The notes below the pieces were generated by a model. It saw nothing but the letters and a program-made list of their open reading frames with translations, had not been told where the DNA came from and did no database searches. Shown in pieces: positions 18,821-28,151 of a stretch of DNA of 64,000 nt. Source of the DNA: Halocatena pleomorpha. Its GTDB lineage: Archaea > Halobacteriota > Halobacteria > Halobacteriales > Haloarculaceae. The first letter of the stretch is position 1. Each line of letters starts with the position of its first letter. Where the stretch lies: NCBI RefSeq assembly GCF_003862495.1, contig NZ_RRCH01000002.1, positions 80,677 through 144,676 on the forward strand, given 5' to 3'. The position numbers were made by a program, and so were the translations under genes.

Positions 18821-19230
18821 TCACGTCTCGACGTCTCGGGGCGTGACCTCGACCGTCGTCGAGCGCGCCCGTTCACCGATCATCTGCTCTTGTTGGATGG
18901 CGATGTGGGTCATCGCGTTGTCTGGCGTCGCGCCGTGCCAGTGTTTCTCGTCCGGCGGGAACCAGACAACGTCGCCCGCCGAATCTGCTCTATCTTTCCG
19001 CCCTCACGTTGCGCGAGGCCACAACCACTTGTCACGACCAGCAGCTGGCCGAGCGGGTGGGTGTGCCACACGGTGGGAGCACCCGGTTCGAACGTGACGC
19101 TCGCCGCCACACGTGCGTCGTCTTGCGGGTCGAACAGCGGGTCGATCCGGGCGTCACGGTGAAGTACTCGTTGGGTCTGTCGACGGCGGGTTGCGAACAG
19201 CCACTGGGGATCTCCGTGGGTTGTACCCAC
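18821..19230 (-). pseudogene. Cupin, decayed paralogue of the 13920 gene
   Basis: [20 protein letters not shown] and [19 protein letters not shown] match the intact cupin. After EQIR the frame shifts to [20 protein letters not shown] and [15 protein letters not shown], ending at 18821. The N-terminus before RIDPL is also out of frame. At least two indels. Confidence 0.7.
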
Positions 19231-19561
19231 GCTTCAATCGAACCTTGGGTGTCTTGATTTCGATGCCATCCCGAAATGTTTTAATTAGATAATCGACACG
19301 ATGGCCTTCGGACAGGTACCAGACGACCTTGACCGGCGGTATGGGTCGGTGGCCGACGTATTTCTGGAGCGGGCCACAGACAGGGTTTATCAACTCGTCC
19401 AGCCTCCGGTCGGTGTGCCAGACTGATGTCTGAGAAGTGTCTCCTGACTGTCTACATCCGGACGTACGCCGGGAAGAGGCGCGTCACCGCACTGGAGTAC
19501 GCTAGCCGGACCATGGGCGATGTCAGCACACTCAAGTGCTCAGTTTCTCTACCGGAGACAC
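19231..19561. other. Intergenic; promoter region of the GH2 gene
   Basis: A minus-strand stretch around 19255-19393 (YVGHRPIPPVKVVWYLSEGH) and the plus-strand reading LDRRYGSVADVFLERATDRV look like fragments, but no family could be assigned. Confidence 0.3.
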
Positions 19562-21238
19562 ATGCACCGAACATTCGAGCCGACGCCCTCCCGACGACGG
19601 CAGTATCTCGACGGCCGGTGGCAGTTCGTCACCGATCCGGAGGATGAGGGACGAGAAGAGGAATACTGGGAGTCCTTCCCGGCTACCGACGAGCGAATGA
19701 CCGTGCCATGCGGGTGGAACGCCCGGCCGGACTACGTCGATTACGAGGGACCGGCGTGGTACCGGACGACGTTCGAACTCCTCAAGCGGCGCAACGTCCG
19801 CCTAACGTTCCTTGCGGTCGCCCACGATGCGAGCGTCTATCTCGACGGCGAACACCTCGTCGGCCACTACGGAGGGCACACACAGTTCGAGGCAGTCTGT
19901 CAGGGTCTCGCCGCAGGCGAACACGAACTAGTCGTCCGCGTCGACAACGAGCGTGACGAAATCAGCCTCCCACGGCCCGGCGCGGACTGGCTCTCCTACG
20001 GTGGCATTACCCGTGAGGTGTTCGTCGAGGAGCTCCCGGACGTATTCGTCGACGACCTGAACCTCTCCTACAAACTCGACGGCGACTGCGCGACGGTCGA
20101 CGCCGAGGTCGCGCTCAGAAATCTCGGCGATGACGCCGAACGCGAAGTCACACTCACGATCGACGGCACCGAGACGACGGACGTGGTCGAACTCGTGGCC
20201 AGCGAGCCGATAGTCGATCGCTCGGTCGCTCTCTCGGTCGAATTCGGTGGCGTCGAACAGTGGTCTCGGGAGGAACCGCGGCTGTACACCGCGACCGTCA
20301 CCGTCGGTGACGACGAGTACCGCGACCGCATCGGGTTCCGAACGCTGTCGGTCGACGGTACCGACATCCTGCTGAACGGCTCGCCTGTCGAGTTGGCAGG
20401 GGTCAACAGACACGAAGACCACCCCGAGTGGGGACACGCCCAGCCGCTCCGTCTGATGACCCACGACCTTGACCTGATCCAGCGGGCGGGCTTCGACACC
20501 GTGCGGGCCAGCCACTACCCGAACCACCCTCGCTTTCTCGACCTGTGCGACGAGGAGGGAATCTTCGTCATCGAGGAAATCCCCTACTGGCAGTTCGATG
20601 CCGAGCGGTTCGCACGCGACCCGGTTCTCGACCGCGGGCTCGACATGCTCGAAGAGATGGTCACCGAGCACCGCCATCACCCGTCGGTGTTTGCCTGGAG
20701 TATCCACAACGAGTGTGCGACCCAAGAAGAGGGATTGCGCGAACCGACCGAACGGCTCGTCGATCGGACGCGCGAACTTGACGACTCACGACTTGTCACC
20801 TACGCCTCCAACCGCGACTTCGAGGGCTACACCGACGAGTGCGTCGACCTCGTGGACTTCATCGGCATCAACGCCTACTGGGACTGGTACTTCGATGGGA
20901 AGACGTGGCCGGAGTTCCTCGAGGACGTCCGAAACCAGTACGGCGAGACGCCAGCGATTGTCTCGGAATTCGGCGCGGGTGCGGTCCCCGGCGAACGGAC
21001 GGTTGAAGCCCAGAAATGGAGCGAGCCGTTCCAGCGAGAGTACCTCCAGAACGCCGTCGAAACGTTCCGGGAGTCCGAATTCGTCTCCGGATTCACCGTC
21101 TGGCAGTACTGTGACATTCGCGTACCACGACGGAAGGCGATGCACCGCCCGCGGACGCAGAATAACAAGGGGATTGTCGACGAGTACCGGCGACCGAAGG
21201 AGGCTTACTGGACGCTCCGAGACGTCCTTCCAGAGTAA
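19562..21238 (+). CDS. Glycoside hydrolase family 2 (beta-glucuronidase/beta-galactosidase type)
   Basis: 558 residues with the GH2 layout: an N-terminal jelly-roll sugar-binding domain (YLDGRWQF at about 15-22, WYRTTF near 66), an immunoglobulin-like domain, and a TIM barrel from about residue 285 (VELAGVNRHEDHPEWG). The acid/base is Glu384 in SIHNECA and the nucleophile is Glu469 in VSEFGAG. The short form lacking extra C-terminal domains resembles beta-glucuronidases. There is no signal peptide, so it is cytoplasmic. The start at 19562 was chosen because the 14-residue upstream extension lacks GH2 similarity. Confidence 0.9.
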   Translation: MHRTFEPTPSRRRQYLDGRWQFVTDPEDEGREEEYWESFPATDERMTVPCGWNARPDYVDYEGPAWYRTTFELLKRRNVRLTFLAVAHDASVYLDGEHLVGHYGGHTQFEAVCQGLAAGEHELVVRVDNERDEISLPRPGADWLSYGGITREVFVEELPDVFVDDLNLSYKLDGDCATVDAEVALRNLGDDAEREVTLTIDGTETTDVVELVASEPIVDRSVALSVEFGGVEQWSREEPRLYTATVTVGDDEYRDRIGFRTLSVDGTDILLNGSPVELAGVNRHEDHPEWGHAQPLRLMTHDLDLIQRAGFDTVRASHYPNHPRFLDLCDEEGIFVIEEIPYWQFDAERFARDPVLDRGLDMLEEMVTEHRHHPSVFAWSIHNECATQEEGLREPTERLVDRTRELDDSRLVTYASNRDFEGYTDECVDLVDFIGINAYWDWYFDGKTWPEFLEDVRNQYGETPAIVSEFGAGAVPGERTVEAQKWSEPFQREYLQNAVETFRESEFVSGFTVWQYCDIRVPRRKAMHRPRTQNNKGIVDEYRRPKEAYWTLRDVLPE

Positions 21239-21336
21239 AATACATGAGTGTCGAAGGGGACTCGCCGAACTCGGGATCGCGACGACGTTTCGCCGAGTGA
21301 ACGCCCCCCGAGACCTTCGTTGTACGTCACATTCTC

Positions 21337-21765
21337 CTAGGAACTCGGCGTGAAAATAGGGCCCCGATGATGCCCACTGGTCAAAAAACCGCGATTTCGT
21401 TCGTCAGTGTGTCGCCAGAGATTGTACAGCAGGGCTGCAAACACAAATCTGAACGACCGAACACAGTAGTTTTTCGAGGACGCCTTGGGGAGAAACGCTG
21501 TCACCGATTTGTACCGATGTCCGATGTCCCAGCGGCGACTGTAGCTGGTAGTAACGTGCGTGATCTCGCCGGAAGCGACGTGATTATGGTTGGTCACGAA
21601 TACGGCGAAGTTGCCCTCAGCGTTCTTGTCAGTCGCTGACACGTATAGGAACTCACCGGTGTGGTGGCGTTCGCCAGCAATGGCGAACGGAACGTTATGG
21701 TTGACTGCGGCGTCAACGCTGTCTATACTCTGAGTCGTCTGCATCCTCGTCGGCTTCGTCTTCAT
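21337..21765 (-). pseudogene. DDE transposase C-terminal remnant
   Basis: VPFAIAGERHHTGEFLYVSA, VTNHNHVASGEITHVTTSYS and RRWDIGHRYKSVTAFLPKAS, followed by VFAALLYNLWRHTD, match the end of haloarchaeal ISH transposases (the glutamate region of the DDE triad). The canonical RRWxIEN is altered to RRWDIGH, so the catalytic Glu is gone. A further piece in another frame runs to about 21907. Confidence 0.65.
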
Positions 21766-21907
21766 TCAGGTCGAGGGGAACCAGTGCGTTAGGGACAACG
21801 TCGTGGTCGTGGTCCTTGAGAGCGATGCTCTTTGCAGCGGCGTCAAGCGTGCTCTTGGTCTGTTCACTGAACTGCTCCCGGACGTAGGAGATGTTTCTCG
21901 ATCGCAT

Positions 21908-22525
21908 TATTGTTCCTGTCGGCTAGCCGGCTACCTGCGTTGTGGGTGCCCAGGGAGCAGCAACATCAGCCTCTTCTCTAGAAAATTTTAGTGTAATAGA
22001 ATAGAAATAATATATCATATTACTGATGACAGGGTCGCTGTGTGCTTCATTTCTTCCAAAAGAAGATGTTGTTATGATAATATCTATCCACGCACAAACC
22101 TCAGCAAAATCCGATCTTCAGGTGCAGGATTTGCTATAGTGTCATACGATTTATGTCCATCATGCATAATTGATAGTATGAACCGTTGGTTATCCAGACT
22201 ACAGCTGTCTGGAAATACACAATACATGTATGCAAGGTGTCTGTATCCCGCTCCCAACCGAATATGACCGACTCAGATTACCCCCAACCACAGCACACCG
22301 GCTTCTTCTGAGAGAAACCAGAGAGACAGGATCATGAGTAACGAGACTAATATCATATCACACAGGTTTTCTGACTACAATGGTGATCCCCCTAGTGTCC
22401 ATGTGATTGTTTCTAGATATTTGATCACAACGTGAGCTGAGGCGCTTGAACACGAGCTAGGGGCATCACGATCTCGTATCACACCGACCATCCTTTAGAA
22501 CACTCATAGATTCGACAGGCGGCCA
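21908..22525. other. AT-rich stretch without supported gene
   Basis: Roughly 600 bases with low GC (taatagaataga..., about 21990-22030) and no protein signature. Such AT-rich islands in haloarchaea mark foreign or plasmid DNA. Confidence 0.35.
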
Positions 22526-22732
22526 TCATCGCGCATCTCCGGGCAGGGGCTGGATCCATCCACAGCTGAGTCCCAGCACACTCGCAATGAGTCCGAACCC
22601 ACCGAGCACAAGCACATCGAACGCTGGCGAGTCATGCCCCTGAGTCGCCAGCGCGAGCGCACCGAACCCCAGACCGAGCAGCAACTCACGGGCTGCTGCC
22701 TGCGTAGTCGGGTAGAGATCGACATTGTGCAT
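22526..22732 (-). CDS. Small membrane protein
   Basis: 68 residues starting MHNVDLYPTTQAAAREL, with two hydrophobic helices (LLLGLGFGALALATQG and VLVLGGFGLIASVLGL). It overlaps the end of the zinc-ribbon gene by 47 bases in another frame, the tight packing seen in haloarchaeal plasmids and viruses. No family recognised. Confidence 0.45.
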   Translation of the reverse strand: MHNVDLYPTTQAAARELLLGLGFGALALATQGHDSPAFDVLVLGGFGLIASVLGLSCGWIQPLPGDAR

Positions 22733-22910
22733 CCGTATCCACCTCCCTAGCCGCTGGATTGCTATCCTCAAGCACATTGAGACAGCCTGGACAGACCGCT
22801 CCAAGGCCATCGGGTTCGAGGGCCACCTCGAACGAGTGCTGGCACCGCGGGCACGTCCCTCGGCGACACGTACTCACAACGCTGGAGGTGGTGATCGGCT
22901 CAGCGCCCAT
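22686..22910 (-). CDS. Small zinc-ribbon protein
   Basis: 74 residues with two CxxC knuckles: CRRGTCPRCQHSFEVALEP and GLGAVCPGCLNVLEDS. The ATG at 22910 overlaps the stop of the upstream gene (ATGGGCGCTGA), suggesting translational coupling. A nucleic-acid or protein-binding role is inferred. Confidence 0.5.
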   Translation of the reverse strand: MGAEPITTSSVVSTCRRGTCPRCQHSFEVALEPDGLGAVCPGCLNVLEDSNPAAREVDTDAQCRSLPDYAGSSP

Positions 22911-23062
22911 CGACGCTCACCTCTGCTTGCTTGAGAGCGCCGATAAGCCGTTCCACCGTCGCGCCCAACGTCTGGGAACCGATTGGCGTAGACTTTCACT
23001 TCGCGGGCGATGCGTTGGCGTTGTCGTGCGGGAACGTCGGAGACTGACGCCTCACCGGCCAC
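22900..23062 (-). pseudogene. Small basic protein, probably frameshifted
   Basis: It starts GTG with VSDVPARQRQRIAREVKVYA (N-terminal half). In the neighbouring frame it ends with TVERLIGALKQAEVSVDGR and a stop at 22900 that overlaps the next start. The best explanation is one ~55-residue gene with an indel near 22970. Confidence 0.4.
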
Positions 23063-23063
23063 G

Positions 23064-23380
23064 ATGCGTCGCGTCTACGGGGACAGTGACGAGGGAGCCA
23101 CACCATCCCGGGGCGACTCCCGCTCTCTCACAGTTCGATCAATAGCGGCCTGAGCCACACCATATATATATATATATATAGGTTACACAATCATTCAGCT
23201 TAGGGTTGCGATAACTACCATTAAAGCTATCGGTCCAGGATATCGGAAAGAGCACCACTGTGACCGACCCCTCCGAACGCTTGGAGAGAGTCGGACTGGG
23301 TTACATCCCAAGTATATTTTCAAGAGGTTCTAGAAAAAAGAAATGGGTGTGTTTGTCCCATCGACAGTTCGAGACGAGTC
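23064..23380 (+). repeat. Duplicated CRISPR-flanking module, copy 1
   Basis: About 320 bases nearly repeated, inverted, at 63420-63735. It contains a short conserved frame (MRRVYGDSDEGATPSRGDSR, stop at 23151), an (at)n tract at 23161-23181, a promoter-like block (agtatattttcaagagg), and the first 13 codons of the gene found complete at 62735-63442. Identity is highest in tatcggaaagagcaccact and gaacgcttggagagagtcgg. Copy 1 ends exactly at a CRISPR-repeat-like sequence. Confidence 0.75.
23343..23380 (+). pseudogene. Truncated start of the three-copy CRISPR-adjacent gene
   Basis: ATG then GVFVPSTVRDES matches MVMFVPSTVRDES of the gene at 62735-63442. After 13 codons the sequence changes to a 30-base CRISPR-like repeat. 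Confidence 0.65.
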
Positions 23381-23410
23381 GTTACAGACGGACCCTTGTC
23401 GGGTTAAAGC
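23381..23410 (+). CRISPR. Solitary degenerate type I-B CRISPR repeat
   Basis: The 30 bases gttacagacggacccttgtc + gggttaaagc differ at three positions from the repeat of the mini-array at 60337-60498, which itself is close to the haloarchaeal I-B consensus. It is in plus orientation, opposite to the second relic repeat at 23556. Confidence 0.6.
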
Positions 23411-23555
23411 CTCGGTGCCACCGCTGGCCGTGATGATTCGTCCTTTTCACCGGCTTCGTCACCCTTGATTGTATGTTTCTGTACATTCACGCAATTCCGG
23501 CAGTTATCAGGCGGATAGGGATTTGGTCAATGGTATGTATGATCCCTCAATCCCA

Positions 23556-23583
23556 GCTTGACCCCACAAGGGACCGTCTATAC
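23556..23583 (-). CRISPR. Second degenerate CRISPR repeat beside a leader relic
   Basis: gcttgaccccacaagggacc + gtctatac is the reverse complement of the same repeat with one base lost and a few changes. About 57 bases to its right lies a 20-base motif also found at the same distance from the 60 kb mini-array, which marks this end as leader-proximal. Confidence 0.6.
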
Positions 23584-23637
23584 CCATCCGATCTCGGGTG
23601 TGAGGCCGTTATTTGATAGTATCTGATGTGAGTGTAC

Positions 23638-23657
23638 TGTCGACCTGCAATTCTGGG
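23638..23657 (-). promoter_or_regulatory. CRISPR leader motif, relic copy
   Basis: gtcgacctgcaattctgggt; the copy near 60556 reads gtcgacccgcaattctgggt. Both sit about 57 bases from the nearest repeat. They are probably part of the type I-B leader. Confidence 0.5.
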
Positions 23658-23798
23658 TGCCTCGGAACACTCCTCCTGACCGGAGAACCATCCATATTGG
23701 CTCTAAAACGCCGCTAGTTTTATTTCTCATATCTATTCTATCATTTTATAACAAAAAATTAAAGTATTTTATAATTCTATCCAACTTATTTATTCATA

Positions 23799-24065
23799 GT
23801 GGGAAGTGATGGACTCCCAAGTCGTCGAAGTGTACTTAAGAAAATCGGCTTTGCTGGGACAGTCTCGGTGATTGGGACCGTTCATGTCTGTATGCGGACC
23901 CAGCGGACACCACTGAGTCACACCGAACAAGCCGCGCTTGAGCGACTGTACGAAGACGACGAGCCGGTTGTAGACAGCTTTTCACGAGCTGGTGGCCGTC
24001 ATCCGCCTGCACGTCTGGACGGTCGTCCTCGGAATGTAGATCCGTGTACCGTCTGTCATTGTTGA
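23799..24065 (+). CDS. Short Tat-signal protein, possibly truncated
   Basis: An 88-residue frame with an N-terminal twin-arginine signal (PSRRSVLKKIGFAGTVSVIG). A short acidic part follows (ALERLYEDDEPVVDSFSR), then arginine/proline-rich text that looks out of frame. It is probably the beginning of a secreted protein broken after ~65 residues. Function unknown. Confidence 0.35.
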   Translation: MGSDGLPSRRSVLKKIGFAGTVSVIGTVHVCMRTQRTPLSHTEQAALERLYEDDEPVVDSFSRAGGRHPPARLDGRPRNVDPCTVCHC

Positions 24066-24616
24066 GAACTATGGTTGCAGATACGATATTTGGTCCAGTT
24101 CGGACGTGCTATCTCTCGAAGTTTGCAGGACCCGCCACAATTCTATTGCTTTTATGTGCGTGGGAAAACCTCTGTGCTGGCCGGTCGGTGATTCGTTTCC
24201 AGAACGTTCCTGCCGGCGTCCAAATCAGACCCCCACGCCGGGCAACGGTCTTTGGGCCCGTGTGTAACTGATAATCTCGAGTTCTTCGTGGGGCACCTCA
24301 GACAGGGGGATCTCGTACGGCATCTCGGTTGCGATTTCTGCTTTCACATCGTCGAGGTGTCGCTCTATCGTGTTCACAAATCGGACGCTGAGCAGGTTTT
24401 CGGAACGTTCGTCGTAGCAACCGACACACAGAGTGGTGATCGAAGACCAACGCTCGCAGAGTCCACCGGAACTGTGAAAGCACGACCATCTGCAGCTACT
24501 CAGGAAAAAGCCCGCGTCGAACAATGTTGTCGACCAGTAGATATAAAAACCGACGTTCCTCATAGAACGGTTGTCACACCAGCGACTCCGACTGCCGGGC
24601 GCAGTGCTGGTCGATC
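24066..24616. other. No confident gene
   Basis: A minus-strand stretch near 24240-24420 reads NLLSVRFVNTIERHLDDVKA and TEMPYEIPLSEVPHEELEI, which looks like a real protein fragment, but it has neither start nor partner. No family assigned. Confidence 0.3.
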
Positions 24617-27064
24617 TCAATCTTCGTGGCTGCCTCTGTCTCGAGGTTTAGTGACGCTCCCTGTGTTTTCGATTGTGAGAGTCGTTGTTATCGAGTCACC
24701 GACCGAGAGTTCGTATGCACCTGCTTCGACGACCTTCTGTTTTGTTCCGGGCACATCTCCTGGGACGACTTCGATCGCCGCGAGATTCGCCTCGATTTCG
24801 ACGGTCGTTGATGTGCCAGCGTCGAGAGACACCCGCTTGAACCCTATCAGTCGCCGCTTTGGTTGAAGCACGGAGCCATACGACTGGGTGTTGTACACCT
24901 CGACGATGTGGTCTCCCGCCATCTCGCCGGTGTTTGCGACATCGACGCTGACAGTGACCGTCGGCGTGTCCGTGGGATTCAAAACCGACTTCGGCGAGAC
25001 CGATGCGTTCGAGTACTCGAACGTAGTGTACGACAGCCCGTGGCCGAACTCGTACAGCGGACCTTGATCGTCGAGTGGCGGGTACTGGTTGTAATGATTC
25101 GGGACTTTTCCGACACTAGCGGGCCAGTTGAACGCGAGCTTCCCCGATGGGTTGTATTTCCCGAGTAGCGTATCAGTGACGGCACGCCCAGTGTCGCTTC
25201 CGGGTTGACCGGCGAACAGCACCGCATCCAGCATGTCGAACGTTTGTGCAGTTCCCTGAGGGCTGCCAGCGAGGATGACACCGACGACCGGGGTGTCCGG
25301 TGCTTGCTTGGTGACTGCCTCGACGAGAGACCGCTGTGGCGGGGCGAGTTCGAACGTGTCGCGGTCCCCAAAGCCCTCGTTGTGTGGTCCCTCCCCGAGT
25401 ACGACGACGACAGCATCAGCACGAGCCGCCTCGCTTTTGACCTTCGACTCTTGTTGGTCTGTAAATCCGAAGTTACCGTTTGGAGAGACGTCGTCGGTGT
25501 GTGGCTCGGCGTTTTGAAACGGCGCGGTCACGAAGCTCGTCGGAACGTGCGCAACCGAACCAAACGCCTCGTTCATCGTTTCGAGGATGGTGTTCTGACG
25601 CGGGCGCGGACCACCTTCGGTTGGATATCCACCCTGAACGCCCTGCCATCCCAGCGTCCAGCCACCGTGTTGCATCATGAACCGATTGCGCAACCCCGTG
25701 TTCGGATTGATTCCTGGTCCCGTCAACAGCACGCGGTTGCTGCCCGACAGCGGGAGCGCATCGTTCTCGTTTTTCAGCAGCACCATCGACTCTTTGGCGA
25801 GCTGTTCGGACTGCTCTTTGGCTCCCCCAAGCACGTCCGAGATCCGTGATTCCTCGACAGTTGGTGTCTGGAACAGACCAAGCTCTGCTTTGAGCTCGAG
25901 AATCCTCCTGACGGCCTCGTCGATGCGCTCTGTGGAAATTTCACCCTTCTCCACGAGGTCGGCAACAGTCTCGATGAACGTCACTGGCCCGTTCGAGGCG
26001 TCGCCGTTCCCGATCATGTACATATCTACCCCGGCGTTGATCCCTTCCTTGATCCCCTGGCGCAAACTGTCGGTGTAGTCGTGATTGACGATCAGTCGGT
26101 TGAAATCATTGTAATCCGAGATCACGACCCCTTCAAAGTCGTACTGCTCGCGCAGCACCTCCGTAAGCAACCACGAGGAGACGTGTGCGGGCTTGCCGTT
26201 TATCGCACCACTGTTGACCATCACCGTTTTTGGCTCTTCTTCGAGCGCCATTCGATGTGGCGGCAGCAAATTCGTTCGGAGGTCTCGCATCGACGTTTGG
26301 GCGTGCCCTCGATCATTGCCGCTTTCGGGGATGGAGTAGCCAGCAAAATGCTTATCCGTCGAACACAACCGGTCGTTGCTCTCGAGTCCGCGGACTCGTG
26401 CCCTCGTAATCGCTCCCAACAACATCGGGTCCTCTGTGATGCCCTCGAAAAAGCGCCCCCATCGTGGGTCGCGCTGGAGTTCGTTCGTCGGTGCGAACGT
26501 CCAGTGTGCACCCATTGCTGCTGTCGAATCCGCTGTGTGCCGTGCTGCATCTTCGAGCAAGTCGACATCCCGCGTCGAACCCATGTTAATGCGTTGTGGA
26601 AACACGGTTGCGTCTGCAAGCAGCCCGTTTCCGTGAACAGCATCCACCCCCCATAGGAACGGGATGGAACTACTCGAGTGGTTGAGATTGTACTCTTGTA
26701 GTGCGTTGATTCCCTGAACGACCTCTTTGGCGTCGAAGCTCGGTGGCTTTGACCCGCCCGAGAGGATCGAACCAAGCTCGAGCTTAGAAAAATACTCTCC
26801 AAGCGTCTCAACCCCGAACCGTTCCGGAACGCTGGCCTGTGGATCGAATGAACTGATCGCCACTTGGGTCATCTGAGCGGCTTTTTGTCGAACTGTGAGC
26901 TCTTCCAACTTCGATTCGATATCAACTCCGTCGTACGCCGTGGCGCCGGAGGAACCGCTTCCCAGTGCAGCGGCAGTCGCCGCCACGCCCGTTGTTTTCA
27001 TGAATGTCCGTCTGGATACGTTCTGCATCCACGTCTCAATAACGTCCTCTGGATTCCTCACCAT
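24617..27064 (-). CDS. Secreted glycoside hydrolase family 3 (beta-glucosidase type)
   Basis: About 815 residues. A Tat signal (VSRRTFMKTTGVAATAAALG) is followed by the GH3 TIM-barrel domain with HWTFAPTNELQRDPRWGR, DKHFAGYS and the nucleophile Asp in GVVISDYNDFNRL. The second alpha/beta domain follows (SMVLLKNENDALPLSG), and a fibronectin-III-like C-terminus (NPTDTPTVTVSVDVANTGEM). The enzyme is predicted to be exported folded and to cleave beta-glucosides or xylosides outside the cell. Possible starts are 27094, 27064 and 27028. 27064 suits the TATA-like gatataaat at 27109-27117, and 27028 puts the twin arginines nearest the N-terminus. Confidence 0.9.
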   Translation of the reverse strand: MVRNPEDVIETWMQNVSRRTFMKTTGVAATAAALGSGSSGATAYDGVDIESKLEELTVRQKAAQMTQVAISSFDPQASVPERFGVETLGEYFSKLELGSILSGGSKPPSFDAKEVVQGINALQEYNLNHSSSSIPFLWGVDAVHGNGLLADATVFPQRINMGSTRDVDLLEDAARHTADSTAAMGAHWTFAPTNELQRDPRWGRFFEGITEDPMLLGAITRARVRGLESNDRLCSTDKHFAGYSIPESGNDRGHAQTSMRDLRTNLLPPHRMALEEEPKTVMVNSGAINGKPAHVSSWLLTEVLREQYDFEGVVISDYNDFNRLIVNHDYTDSLRQGIKEGINAGVDMYMIGNGDASNGPVTFIETVADLVEKGEISTERIDEAVRRILELKAELGLFQTPTVEESRISDVLGGAKEQSEQLAKESMVLLKNENDALPLSGSNRVLLTGPGINPNTGLRNRFMMQHGGWTLGWQGVQGGYPTEGGPRPRQNTILETMNEAFGSVAHVPTSFVTAPFQNAEPHTDDVSPNGNFGFTDQQESKVKSEAARADAVVVVLGEGPHNEGFGDRDTFELAPPQRSLVEAVTKQAPDTPVVGVILAGSPQGTAQTFDMLDAVLFAGQPGSDTGRAVTDTLLGKYNPSGKLAFNWPASVGKVPNHYNQYPPLDDQGPLYEFGHGLSYTTFEYSNASVSPKSVLNPTDTPTVTVSVDVANTGEMAGDHIVEVYNTQSYGSVLQPKRRLIGFKRVSLDAGTSTTVEIEANLAAIEVVPGDVPGTKQKVVEAGAYELSVGDSITTTLTIENTGSVTKPRDRGSHED

Positions 27065-28151
27065 CGCATACCAGTCAATACAATATGTATTCATAAGAGT
27101 TTCTATTAGATATAAATCTGTGGACGAATAGTGGTATTTTGTATGTTTTTTAGATATATCCTTATACGTATACGAAGACGAGGATGGTTGCTATTCGTGT
27201 ATGGAGAGAATGATCGACTTCGCTTCGTCGTGTGCTCTCCGAGGCGTCTTCCCGACCCATCAAAGGAAACAACCATTCCACTGCCAACAAACGGTGTGTC
27301 TTTGAGCTCGGACTCTGTACTGTGCGATTCGGGCGTCGGCTGCCGAACGGCGGTTACGTTACCCTTCAGTGGCTCGTACTCTCTGTCGGTTGCTCTGATT
27401 CGATTTCCAAACGACCGTCTTGACGAGCATCTCGGTGTCGTTCTCGTGAATCCATCAAAAACCGGATCATCGCTAGCTTCGGCTTTAAAGGCGAACGCGT
27501 GCAGCTTGAGTGATTGAATCGTACTCTCGTTTCAGGCGATCCGCCGGTAGTTTGCGGTCTATCGCCGTCCGTTTTTTGGGACCGCCAAACAGACTCATCA
27601 CTGCTACTCAACGGGCGAGCTGTCTGTATCTCTCTCCCGGTGGAGTTGCGGGTCCTTCGTGGAGCGGCGTCTCGGGAACGTTGCAGCATGCGCTCGGAGT
27701 CTTCGAAGTCTGGTGCCCCCGGTAGTTTGTCCTGACGTGTTTGGATACGTATGCTTGATAGCGGGCGTGCTGAAATTGGTCGTCGAATGCGTCAGGTCAG
27801 TGAGTGCACCGATCGACACGGGTGTATCCTGATCGCACCGTTCCCCGTGATCCACTGGCGAGCAACACCCTGTCTAACACGTGCTTATGTAGTGAACGAA
27901 CAGCGCAAGCTACTGGCGAACGCTCAGTCCACTTCCCACCCATGAATATGGAAGCGGTCGATGTGCATTGTGAAGGTGTGAAACCATTTCCCGATCAGGT
28001 TTTGGTCCGTATAATTAACCGACCGCTCAGTCTTCATCGAGTAATGGCGGTCTGGGTGCCCAATTTAACTGTGTTTCTCTTCAAACAGCGGAATGCAGAC
28101 CATTGAGTCCGAGAAACGAGCGTGACACGTTTGACACAAGATAAAATTTAT
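27065..28151. other. About 1.1 kb without supported gene
   Basis: Several open frames exist on both strands, but none has domain motifs, plausible starts or haloarchaeal acidic composition. It is probably decayed coding DNA. Confidence 0.35.

Noticed and set aside
19928..20725. Minus-strand open frame of 265 codons
   Set aside because: Antisense shadow of the GH2 gene, valine/arginine-rich, no domain.
23161..23181. (at)n tract considered as a promoter or replication origin element
   Set aside because: It replaces a shorter, non-repetitive catatgtatg in the second module copy, so it is a simple-sequence expansion.
25205..26656. Several plus-strand frames of 190-214 codons
   Set aside because: Antisense to the GH3 gene with Cys/Arg-rich nonsense composition.
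27131..28106. Cluster of overlapping small frames on both strands
   Set aside because: None has a credible start, family motif or consistent codon use; better described as decayed DNA.
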